A stretch of 64,000 nucleotides of DNA, taken from assembly GCA_016722565.1 (NCBI GenBank), contig JADKIU010000002.1:372001-436000 (forward strand). Direction: 5' to 3'. Position 1 is the first letter of the stretch, and each line of letters starts with the position of its first letter. The notes under the pieces are model-generated. The model was not told the origin of the DNA. It saw only the letters and a list, made by a program, of their open reading frames with translations, and searched no databases. The stretch is from Bacteroidota bacterium (GTDB lineage Bacteria > Bacteroidota > Bacteroidia > 2-12-FULL-35-15). The position numbers were made by a program, and so were the translations under genes. This document shows, one piece after another, positions 48,035-57,190 of the stretch.

Positions 48035-50194
48035 ATGAAAAAGTCAATTCTCTTTTTATTAATTTTTAATTTTTCAATTTTTAATTTTTTAAAAGCCGAT
48101 GAAGGAATGTGGTTACCCATTTTCCTAAAGGCTATGAACGAAGCGGATATGCAAAGCAAGGGCTTAAAGCTCTCTGCAGAGGATATTTATAGTATAAATA
48201 AATCCAGTTTAAAAGATGCAATTGTTCATTTTGGTGGGGGATGTACTGCTGAAATTATTTCTGACCAAGGTTTGATGTTTACGAATCACCACTGTGGATA
48301 CGGACAAATTCAAGCACATAGCACCGTTGAAAACGATATGCTTACAAATGGCTTTTGGGCAAAATCTCAATCAGAGGAGTTGCCAAATCCAGGATTGACG
48401 GCTACGCTGATTATTCGTATGGAAGATGTTACTTCCAAAGTTTTAGCGAATGTTACTCCTGGCATGTCCGATGCTGACCGCGAGAAAAAAGTAAATGAAG
48501 CGATTGCAAGCATCATCAAAGAAGCAACAGCGAACACACATTATGGCGCTTACATTCGTCCATTCTTTTACGGGAATGAATACTATATGTTTGTTACGGA
48601 AACATTTAAAGATGTTCGCCTGGTAGGTGCACCGCCATCTTCCATCGGTAAGTTTGGTGGTGATACTGACAACTGGATGTGGCCGCGACATACCGGTGAT
48701 TTTTCCATTTTTAGAATCTATGCGAATAAGGATAATAAACCTGCTGAATATTCAAAAGACAATGTTCCTTATAAACCGAAATATGTGATTCCTATTTCGA
48801 TTAAAGGAATTGAAGAAAATGATTTCACAATGGTATATGGTTTTCCGGGACGAACAACTGAATATTTAAGTTCGTATGCTGTAAATATGATCATGAATGA
48901 AAGTGATCCAGCGAAAGTAAAAATACGTGAAACGCGTTTAGAAATTTGGGATGTGGACATGAAAGCGAACGATAAAGTCCGCATTCAGTATTCTGCTAAA
49001 TATGCAAGTTTGGCGAACTACTGGAAAAAATGGGATGGTGAAATGAAAGGCTTGAAAAAAGCAGATGCCATCAATAAGAAAAAACTCTTTGAACAAGACT
49101 TTCTTTTGAAAGTAAATACCGATGATGATGCAAAAGGGAAATATGGAAATCTGTTTTCTGATTTTGAAAAAATGTATGCAGAAATCAGTATTTGGAGTAA
49201 ACAGCGCGACTACCATTCAGAAGCGATTATGGGAATTGAAATTGTGGGTGTAGCATCTTATTTTTATGATGTAATGGAGATTATGAATAGCGGGAAAAAA
49301 GCTGCAGATGTTGAAAAATACATCAATAAGATAAATGGGGAGGTAAATGAATTTTACAAAAACTTTAATGCTGCTACGGATGAAAAAATCTGTGCAGCAA
49401 TGTTGAAAACCTATATCGATAATATTGAGAAATCGCAACAAGCGACTGTGTTTGCTGAAATACAAAAAAAGTACAAAGGCGATTTTAAAAAGTATGCAAA
49501 AGACTTGTATTCCAAATCAATGTTTGTATCAGAAGCAAAAGTAAAAGCAGCATTGCTGGATATGGATAAAAATTATAAAAAAATTGAAAAGGATCCGGCT
49601 TACAAACTAATGTTTAGTTGCTTGTCGAAATACAAAAAAGAAGTTTTACCAACCTATACTGAATTGGATGCTAAAATTAATACGCTAAATCGTGCGTATA
49701 TGAAGGCGATGCGGGAGTTGGTAACTACAAAAAAATATTATTTGGATGCGAACAGCACCTTGCGCGTAACCTATGGAAAAGTAAATGGCTACTATCCGAA
49801 AGACGGGGTTCATTACAACTATTATACAACATTAGAAGGTGTTATGGAAAAAGAAAATCCTGCTGTAGATGAGTTTATTGTGTTTCCGAAACTGAAAGAA
49901 TTGTACAAAAATAAAGATTATGGACAATATGCGAACAAAAAGGGGGAGTTGCCTGTTGCTTTCTGTGCAAGCAATCATACTACCGGTGGAAACTCAGGTA
50001 GTCCGGTTTTTAATGCAGAAGGACAATTAATTGGGACCAACTTCGACAGAAACTGGGAAGGTACGATGAGTGATATTATTTACAATCCGGATCAAGTTAG
50101 AAATATTGTTTTAGATGTTCGTTTTACGCTTTTTGTGATTGATAAATTTGCCGGAGCAGGATATTTGTTGAATGAAATGAAGATTATTAAATAG
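48035..50194 (+). CDS. S46 family dipeptidyl-peptidase, DPP11-like
   Basis: The 719-residue exported peptidase has a signal peptide (KKSILFLLIFNFSIFNFLKA). The triad is visible as His85 in FTNHHCGYG, Asp222 in RHTGDFSIF (probable) and Ser654 in GGNSGSP. Arg672 in NFDRNWEG lies 18 residues after the Ser, the same spacing as Ser655 and Arg673 in P. gingivalis DPP11, where the Arg selects Asp or Glu in P1; DPP7 has Gly there. This makes an acidic-specific dipeptidyl-peptidase likely, acting in the periplasm on peptides produced outside by proteases such as the S8 enzyme upstream. The signal-peptide coding region carries a short AATTTTT simple repeat at 48061-48089. Confidence 0.93.
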   Translation: MKKSILFLLIFNFSIFNFLKADEGMWLPIFLKAMNEADMQSKGLKLSAEDIYSINKSSLKDAIVHFGGGCTAEIISDQGLMFTNHHCGYGQIQAHSTVENDMLTNGFWAKSQSEELPNPGLTATLIIRMEDVTSKVLANVTPGMSDADREKKVNEAIASIIKEATANTHYGAYIRPFFYGNEYYMFVTETFKDVRLVGAPPSSIGKFGGDTDNWMWPRHTGDFSIFRIYANKDNKPAEYSKDNVPYKPKYVIPISIKGIEENDFTMVYGFPGRTTEYLSSYAVNMIMNESDPAKVKIRETRLEIWDVDMKANDKVRIQYSAKYASLANYWKKWDGEMKGLKKADAINKKKLFEQDFLLKVNTDDDAKGKYGNLFSDFEKMYAEISIWSKQRDYHSEAIMGIEIVGVASYFYDVMEIMNSGKKAADVEKYINKINGEVNEFYKNFNAATDEKICAAMLKTYIDNIEKSQQATVFAEIQKKYKGDFKKYAKDLYSKSMFVSEAKVKAALLDMDKNYKKIEKDPAYKLMFSCLSKYKKEVLPTYTELDAKINTLNRAYMKAMRELVTTKKYYLDANSTLRVTYGKVNGYYPKDGVHYNYYTTLEGVMEKENPAVDEFIVFPKLKELYKNKDYGQYANKKGELPVAFCASNHTTGGNSGSPVFNAEGQLIGTNFDRNWEGTMSDIIYNPDQVRNIVLDVRFTLFVIDKFAGAGYLLNEMKIIK

Positions 50195-50258
50195 TGCGGA
50201 TCCCGATTTCGATCGAGACGAATACAAAAAAAATACAAATTTACGAGTGTTAAAATAA

Positions 50259-51518
50259 ATGGACGAAGTAGAAATTATAACCATCGGTGACGAAATTTTA
50301 ATCGGTCAAATTGTTGACACCAATTCAGCATTTATTGCTCAGTTGTTAAACATGAACGGAATGAGTGTCAAACAGATTTCATCTGTTTCGGATGATCGTG
50401 AGCACATTTTAAAAGCATTGGATGAAGCAAAGAGTCGTGCGGATATTATTTTGATTACAGGCGGATTGGGGCCTACTAAAGACGATATTACTAAAAAGAC
50501 CTTATGCGAATATTTTAATACAACCATGCGATTTGATGAAGGTGCTTACCAAGATGTGGTAAATATTTTCGCAACTTATGGTAAAGAAGTGACACCGATT
50601 AATCGGTTGCAAGCGGAAGTTCCTGCAATTTGTGAGGTTATTCACAACTACAATGGAACGGCACCGTGCATGTGGTTTGATGTGGATAATAAAATATTCG
50701 TTTCAATGCCTGGAGTTCCTTATGAGATGAAAGCTCTTATGAGAGATCAGGTGGTGCCTAAGTTAAAAGAGCGGTTTCAATTTCCATCCATTTATCATAA
50801 AACCATTTTAACACAAGGAATAGGGGAGTCGGCATTGTCAGAGTTGATTTCTGATTGGGAGGATAGTTTAGCTGCTGTAAATATTAAATTGGCCTACTTA
50901 CCATCACCAGGAATGGTACGTTTGCGTTTAAGCACAAAGGGGAAAGATGAGCAGATTTTAGTAAAAAATGTTGATCAAAAAATAGAAGCAGTTAAACCAA
51001 TTATTTCTGAATACATCTATGGCTATGAAGTGTATGGTGAAGATCGTGAAAGTTTGGAGATGATGGTTGGAAAGTTGCTGCGCGACAAAAAGAAAACAAT
51101 TTCTACAGCCGAAAGTTGCACGGGTGGGTACATATCTCATTTATTGACAAAAGTAGCGGGCAGTTCCGAATATTACATCGGCTCGGTGATATCATATGCT
51201 TACGAGATAAAAGAAACAGAGTTGGGCGTTCCTCATGACATTATTCTAAAACATGGAGCTGTTTCCCAGCCAGTGGTGGAACAAATGGCAAAAGCTATTC
51301 GTGAAAAATATCAAACCGATTATGCCATTTCTGCATCTGGCATTGCAGGTCCGGGTGGTGGAACAGAAGAAAAACCCGTTGGTACAGTTTGGGTGGCGAT
51401 TGCAACTCCAACTAAAATAATTTCAGAAAAGTTTTTGTTCGGAGCAAACCGTGAGCGTAATATTCAAAAAACTGCGAATGCGGCATTGAATTTATTGAAG
51501 AAGGAGTTAGAAGGGTAG
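50259..51518 (+). CDS. cinA: CinA family nicotinamide-nucleotide amidohydrolase
   Basis: The 419-residue protein has two domains. The N-terminal MoCF_biosynth-like (COG1058) domain, about 1-170, has VEIITIGDEILIGQIVDTNS and the TGGLGPTKDDITKK loop. The C-terminal CinA amidase domain, about 260-419, has TISTAESCTGGYISHLLT with the catalytic-region Ser and Cys, YAISASGIAGPGGG and a VAIATPTKI strand. The full fused form combines ADP-ribose pyrophosphatase and NMN deamidase activities in pyridine-nucleotide salvage. It is cytoplasmic. An imperfect hairpin lies in the 64-base gap after the S46 gene (50209-50225). Confidence 0.95.
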   Translation: MDEVEIITIGDEILIGQIVDTNSAFIAQLLNMNGMSVKQISSVSDDREHILKALDEAKSRADIILITGGLGPTKDDITKKTLCEYFNTTMRFDEGAYQDVVNIFATYGKEVTPINRLQAEVPAICEVIHNYNGTAPCMWFDVDNKIFVSMPGVPYEMKALMRDQVVPKLKERFQFPSIYHKTILTQGIGESALSELISDWEDSLAAVNIKLAYLPSPGMVRLRLSTKGKDEQILVKNVDQKIEAVKPIISEYIYGYEVYGEDRESLEMMVGKLLRDKKKTISTAESCTGGYISHLLTKVAGSSEYYIGSVISYAYEIKETELGVPHDIILKHGAVSQPVVEQMAKAIREKYQTDYAISASGIAGPGGGTEEKPVGTVWVAIATPTKIISEKFLFGANRERNIQKTANAALNLLKKELEG

Positions 51519-51592
51519 GTTTTAATTTAGTTTCCAAATCAACAAATTTCCATTTTCATGTACGATTTGATAATACATCTGTTGGCTATTTC

Positions 51593-53563
51593 ATGAGCGA
51601 TTCGAAAAAAATAAATGAACTCTTAGCGAAAATTGAAAAATTGGAGCAGGAAAATGCTATGCTCAAAAGAGATTTTTCTGCTGTGGCTAAAGGAAATACG
51701 GTAAATGTTCCAGAAGGAATTAAGCCCCTGTTTGACGAAGCTCAAAAGATTGTTGGAGACTATTTTCGGAATTTAAAAATGGATCCTACGCATGGAACAA
51801 TCGAAATTAATGATCAACGTTATGTATTGGTGAGGGCTTCCGCTTTGTCAAATGATTTTTTGCATACGATTCAAAAATTGTACTCTGACAGAGGAGAAAA
51901 AGAAGCGATTTCAATTGGGAAAAATTTCCTGTTTGATATTGCCCATGTAATCGGGATGAATGATGCAAGAAACTTTCACCAGAAAATGAATTTGGTGGAG
52001 CCTATTGAAAAATTATCTGCTGGACCGGTTCATTTTGCTTATTCCGGTTGGGCATTTGTAGATATTCTTCCTGAAAGTTCCCCTACACCGGATGAAAATT
52101 ATTATTTAATCTATCAACATCCCTTTTCTTTTGAAGCAGATTCATGGATTCGTTCTGGCAAAAAATCAGAAACACCGGTATGCGTAATGAATTCAGGTTA
52201 TTCATCCGGTTGGTGTGAAGAAAGTTTTGGAATGCCGCTTACTGCTGTTGAGGTAACTTGTAAAGCAAAAGGAGATGAACATTGCACATTTATTATGTCG
52301 CCTCCTCATAAAATTCAGGAGCACGTCAATCGCTTTGCTGCAGATTCAAAATATATTAATAGAAAAATTACGTATGACATTCCTACTTTTTTTGAACGAA
52401 AAAAAGTAGAAGAGGAGATGCGAAACGCAAGAAAAAAAGCGGAGGAATCGGATAAAGCGAAAACGGAGTTTTTAGCAAACATGAGCCACGAAATTCGGAC
52501 TCCCATGAATGCAATTATCGGATATGTTGATTTGATGTTAAAGGATAATGTTTCAGTTGAGCATAGAGATTATCTGGAGACCTTGAAAGATAGCGGAAAG
52601 CTATTATTGAATTTAATTAATGATATCTTAGATGTTTCCAAGATTGAAGCAGGACAATTAGTTATTGAACAATCGGCAACTTCCTTGTCTGAAATTCTAG
52701 ATAATAAAGAATTATTGCTAAAAAACTTAATAATAAAATCCGGTAATGAAATTAAGATTGAAAAAAACATCGATGAATCAATCGCAGATGAGGTATTTCT
52801 TGACTCTTCTCGTTTGCAGCAAATTCTAAATAATTTATTGAGTAACGCAGTAAAATTTACAAATAATGGAAGTGTACACTTTGGTGTTGTTTTAAAAGAT
52901 TCTGAAACCTTAGAATTCTATGTAAAGGATTCCGGAATTGGGATAAACAAAAATGATCACATAAAAATTTTTGAAATGTTCGGACAAGCGGATGCATCTT
53001 CAACACGTGAACATGGCGGAAGTGGATTGGGCTTGACGATTTCAAAAAAATTAATTGAGTTGATGGGAGGGAAAATCTGGGTAGAATCAACAAAAGGAAA
53101 AGGTTCTAATTTCTATTTTACGCTTCCTTACAGACCTTTAGCAACAACGAATGAGATAAAATCAAAATCAGTAAAGAAACAAATAGTTGTAAAAGATAAA
53201 TTGTTGTTAGTAGAAGATAATTTGATTAATCAACGATTGACAAAGTTGATTTTAGAAAAGGCAGGATATGAAGTGCTGACAGCAAACAATGGGCAGGAAG
53301 CAGTCGACTATTATAGGAAAGATGGCTCCATTAAATTAATTATCATGGATATTCAAATGCCCGTGCTGGATGGTTTGGCAGCAACACAAGTGATCCGTTT
53401 TCATGAGGCAGAACAAAAGCTAAAAAAAACACCCATCATTGCACTTACAGCACATGCAATGAAGGGTGATAAAGAAAAGTGTTTGGAAGCTGGTTGTGAT
53501 AATTATTTATCAAAACCGATTATGTTGGATGTATTGGTAAATACTATTAAGAAGTATATTTAA
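51593..53563 (+). CDS. V4R-sensor hybrid histidine kinase with receiver domain
   Basis: The 656-residue soluble protein has a short N-terminal coiled coil (KINELLAKIEKLEQEN), a XylR_N-like ligand domain (about 30-150), a V4R domain (about 165-245) with WCEESFGMPLTAVEVTCKAK and GDEHCTFIMSPP, another coiled coil (about 265-292) and then the HisKA dimerisation helix with His299 in MSHEIRTPMNAIIGY. HATPase_c follows with the N box LQQILNNLLSNAVKFT and G boxes DSGIGI and GSGLGLTI. The C-terminal receiver has DNLINQ and phospho-acceptor Asp586 in IIMDIQMP. No membrane segment is present, so a cytoplasmic signal is sensed. XylR_N-V4R sensors bind small hydrophobic molecules in XylR-type activators. 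The gene overlaps the stop codon of the convergent amidohydrolase gene (53560-53563). Confidence 0.9.
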   Translation: MSDSKKINELLAKIEKLEQENAMLKRDFSAVAKGNTVNVPEGIKPLFDEAQKIVGDYFRNLKMDPTHGTIEINDQRYVLVRASALSNDFLHTIQKLYSDRGEKEAISIGKNFLFDIAHVIGMNDARNFHQKMNLVEPIEKLSAGPVHFAYSGWAFVDILPESSPTPDENYYLIYQHPFSFEADSWIRSGKKSETPVCVMNSGYSSGWCEESFGMPLTAVEVTCKAKGDEHCTFIMSPPHKIQEHVNRFAADSKYINRKITYDIPTFFERKKVEEEMRNARKKAEESDKAKTEFLANMSHEIRTPMNAIIGYVDLMLKDNVSVEHRDYLETLKDSGKLLLNLINDILDVSKIEAGQLVIEQSATSLSEILDNKELLLKNLIIKSGNEIKIEKNIDESIADEVFLDSSRLQQILNNLLSNAVKFTNNGSVHFGVVLKDSETLEFYVKDSGIGINKNDHIKIFEMFGQADASSTREHGGSGLGLTISKKLIELMGGKIWVESTKGKGSNFYFTLPYRPLATTNEIKSKSVKKQIVVKDKLLLVEDNLINQRLTKLILEKAGYEVLTANNGQEAVDYYRKDGSIKLIIMDIQMPVLDGLAATQVIRFHEAEQKLKKTPIIALTAHAMKGDKEKCLEAGCDNYLSKPIMLDVLVNTIKKYI

Positions 53564-56500
53564 TCCCCAAACTCACAACCACCCATAAAACTATTCGTTT
53601 CTTCGTGCCAAGGGAAGTTATTGTTTGACTTTAAATTCTCCCAATAAAATTTACCACGTTTTACATCATAGTTTCCAATTTGATTCATGGTTTCTGCATC
53701 AAACAATCGTCCATTTACCATTACATATTTTATGGATTCTGTGTTGCGAATGTTTTCTAATGGGTTTTTATCCATAACAATTAAATCGGCCAACTTTCCG
53801 ATTTCTAAAGATCCGATTTGATCTCCCATACCAATATAATCAGCTCCATTTTGTGTTGCACATCTGATTGCTTGCAAAGGTGTTAATCATCCCATTTGCA
53901 GCATCCAAAGCTCCCAATGAGCACCAATACCTTGTATTTGTCCGTGTGAGCCCATATTTACTTTCACACCTGCATCTGTTAATTTTTTACAGGATTTGGA
54001 AACTTGAATGAACCCGGCTTCATATTCTGTGTCAGGAATCATGGTACGGTGACGAGAACGGGAATCAATAATGCTACGCGGGAAGAAATTTAGCAAGCGT
54101 TTGTTTTCCCAAACGTTTGTTTTTTGATACCAATAATTTTCTCCATTAATTCCACCGTAAACAACAATTAGAGTAGGAGTGTAGCCGGTTTTACTTGCAC
54201 TCCAAAGTTTAACAACATCATTGCTTAAATCTGCAACCGGAATGTTGTGTTCGATTCCGGTATGACCATCTAAAATTTCACTCATGTTGTGAAAGAAAGT
54301 GGATCCTCCTTCAGGAACAACCATGATGTTTAAATCACGCGCTGCTTGAATCACTTGTTGGCGTTGTTCTCTGCGTGGTTGGTTATAACTTTTCACAGAA
54401 AACGCACCAAATGCTTTTGTTCTTGCAATGGCTGAACGTGCATCATCTAAACTATTAATTACGGCTTTAAAATCTCCTTCAGCTCCATATAAAATAGTTC
54501 CGGTTGAATAAACTCTCGGTCCAACCATATAACCAGCTTTCACCATTTCTGATTGTGAAAAGCACATTTCGGAAACAGAAGAAGGATCATGAGTTGTTGT
54601 AACACCGAATGCAACGTTTGCAAAATAGCTCCATTGCTTTTGTGGGCTAGGTCCTAAACGCCAAGTGCTTAGATGCGAATGCACATCAACCATTCCAGGC
54701 ATAATTGTTTTTCCTTTGCAGTCGATTGTTTTTGCATCTGCAGGGATTTTTATTTCAGCTGCATTGCCAATCGCTTCAATTTTATTTTCATTAACAATGA
54801 TGGTTCCGTTTTCAATTATCTCATCTCCTTTCATGGTGATGATGCGTGCATTTGTAAAAACAACCTTGCCTTTTGGTTTGTCCATAGGCAATTCAAGATT
54901 GATTTTAATTCCAACAGAATCCATTGGCGCTATTTTTTCTGGCGATCCTTCCATAAAAGTGAAACGATCTTTGAGTGTGTTTGTAAAATATTCATCACTG
55001 TATGTCCAATGAATTTTTTTACTGTCTTTACTCCAATGAATATTTAATCCAGCATCTTTTGCAATTTGAGTAACAGGAACTGATCCCATGTTTGCACTTA
55101 ATTCTAAAGGCTTTCCGGTTTTCGGAAATGCAGCAACGTATGCTTTGAATAGTTCAATAAAAGCTACCCAGTTTCCATCTGGACTCACCGCAATAGAGGT
55201 TGCATATTTGGATGTGAAGTGTGTGCGAATATCTTTTCCATCAATAGCAATACTTTTATAGGTTTTATCTTCCCCTTCAAAAGACTGAAATAAAATTCGG
55301 TCGCTGCCAATAAATTGCGGATCAAATCCATCTTTTGAAAGCAGCTTAGGAACAGCACCTACTTTGTTTTCAATCAAATAAATTCCAGGATTCACACAAA
55401 ATGTAAAGCCCATATGATCGTTTCCATCTTCTTTCTGATAGACAATATATTTTCCATCAGCAGAAAAACGGGGAGTTCTATAAATTCCTTTTTCTGAAGT
55501 GATTTTAATTGCTTTTTTATCCGCTACATTCATTTTGTAGATCGCTCCCATGTTGTCGTCATTCCATGTGGTGTAGACAATTTCATTTGATATCGAAGAG
55601 AATGAAGGTTCAAATTCAAGATCCGTCCCAGAGCTTAATCTGCTGGGTGTTCCAGATGGCAGATCTTTTTTCCATAAAAACCCGACAGAATTGAAAACCA
55701 AGATCTTTTCATCAGGTGATGTGGTTGCATTGCGAATAACTTTTACATTAAATTTTTCAGGAGCAACTTCTTGTCGGAATTTCAAAGCATCTATTATTTT
55801 ATGTTTTGAAATTGCATTGAATGGAATTTCGATTGCTGTAGATTTTGTGATATCTACATTCATAATTTTACCATTTGCCCAAACGATAATGTGTGAAGCA
55901 TCTAACCAATTAAATCCGGGATAAACACCGAAAATGGCCCAAGCTTCTTGCTGATCTTTACTTAGTTTATCATATACTGGCCATTCTTCACCCGTTTCCA
56001 AATTTCTTAGGTATAATACAGATGCTTCATGAACTCTTCTTACAAAGGCTAATGTTTTCCCATCTTTTGAAATTTGTGGACGACAAGCTCCGCCTGGTCC
56101 ACCGGTAATGACATCCGTTTCTCCGGTTAATCTGTCGAAACGTTTGATGACATAAATTTGGGAGTTGGGGTCTTTGTTATATTGAAAAAATCCACCCGGA
56201 TACATGTCTTCACTAAAATAGACATACTTACCATCGGCAGAAGTGCATGGCTCACCTGCATCTTGTTGTGCATTTTTCTTTTTTGTCAATTGAATTCCTT
56301 CACCACCGGAAACGTGGTACATCCACATTTCACCAGCGCCCATTGAACGAGTAGAAGAGAAGTGTTTTCTGGCAATGAGGTATTGGCCATCCGGAGTCCA
56401 AACTGCATTGTTTAATAGTCGGAAGTTCTCAGTAGTTACTTGTTTTGCATTGGTACCATCCAAATTCATTGTCCAGATGTTATCACCTCCACCGGCATCA

Positions 56501-56817
56501 CTGGTAAAGGATATTTTCTTTCCATCCGGACTAAATCTCGGTTGCACCTCATAGGGGAATCCATTTCGGAGTACTTTCGCTTCACCACCTGCTATTGGAA
56601 GCAAATAGATATCACCAAGCAAATCAAAAACGATGTTTTTCCCATCCGGACTAACATCTAAGCTCATCCATGTACCTTCAGTGGTAGAAAATTCTAAATC
56701 TTTGTAGGTGCCTTTGGGATTAGAAACATCCCATTTCTTCTCCTTTTCTTTATCGTTTTGTGCTGAAATGTTGGTGCAAAAAGATAGTGCAGCAACAATT
56801 AATAGGTGCTTTTTCAT
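53560..56817 (-). CDS. propeller-amidohydrolase fusion protein, interrupted by an in-frame TGA
   Basis: On the minus strand the gene codes about 1085 residues in one frame, but codon 977 is TGA (53887-53889), splitting it into 56817-53887 and 53877-53560. With the TGA read as GGA the sequence is LQMG-G-LTPLQAIRCAT, the expected Gly in this family. The N terminus has a signal peptide (KHLLIVAALSFCTNISAQ), then TolB/PD40-type propeller blades to about residue 650 (SPDGKKISFTSD, WTPDGQYLIA), then the amidohydrolase domain with metal ligands in MVDVHSHLSTW and later HGQIQ. The C-terminal fragment holds NGADYIGMGDQIGSLEIGKLADLIVMD, the essential end of the fold. The family includes prolidase-like and imidazolonepropionase-like hydrolases acting on peptides. 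A pseudogene or sequence error is possible. Confidence 0.85.
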
Positions 56818-57190
56818 AGATTTTGTAATTAAGCGACTAATTAAGCAATAAAAAATGAGAAAAAATAGAAAAAAGGATGAACGGTTGTTTTTCTACTTTT
56901 TAACCAAATCAATGGTTATAGCGCATTTTTTTTGCCATCTAATTTTTAGTTATTAATGAGGAATAAAAGATGTTTTGGGATTTTAGAGGTAAATAACCAT
57001 GATTTGTCGGCAAAAATAGATGTTTGGTGTGCTACGGGCATCTGTCGACTCCTAATATTAACAATATATTGCTAAAATCTTCATGCAACCTTTTGTTTGT
57101 ATTTGTGCGTCATTATACTATATTTATCGAAAACTAATGAATCACTACTCTAAACTCTAAATTTTTATTAATTTTTTTAATTAAAAAATT
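56818..57190. other. 373-base divergent intergenic region, no gene seen
   Basis: This AT-rich stretch lies between two divergent secreted-protein genes. It holds a plausible plus-strand promoter (57096-57126), an A/T-rich leader before 57191 and a faint 8-bp-type repeat (GTAATTAA, GCGACTAA) at 56825-56840. I see no tRNA, small RNA with a clear terminator or conserved ORF. Confidence 0.6.
57096..57126 (+). promoter_or_regulatory. promoter TTTG-N19-TATATTTA for the SprB-repeat gene
   Basis: TTTG (57096-57099) is 19 bases from TATATTTA (57119-57126), which differs from TAnnTTTG only in its last base. It leaves a 5' leader of about 60 bases before ATG 57191. Confidence 0.5.

Noticed and set aside
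50209..50225. Hairpin TCCCGAT/ATCGAGA between the S46 gene and cinA as a terminator
   Set aside because: The short stem has a mismatch and no T-tract follows, so termination is unlikely.
53887..53889. TGA decoded as glycine (alternative genetic code)
   Set aside because: TGA ends mnmA (45449-45451) and the HEAT-like gene (39638-39640) where no protein continues, and the window is clearly Bacteroidota; a single TGA does not support recoding.
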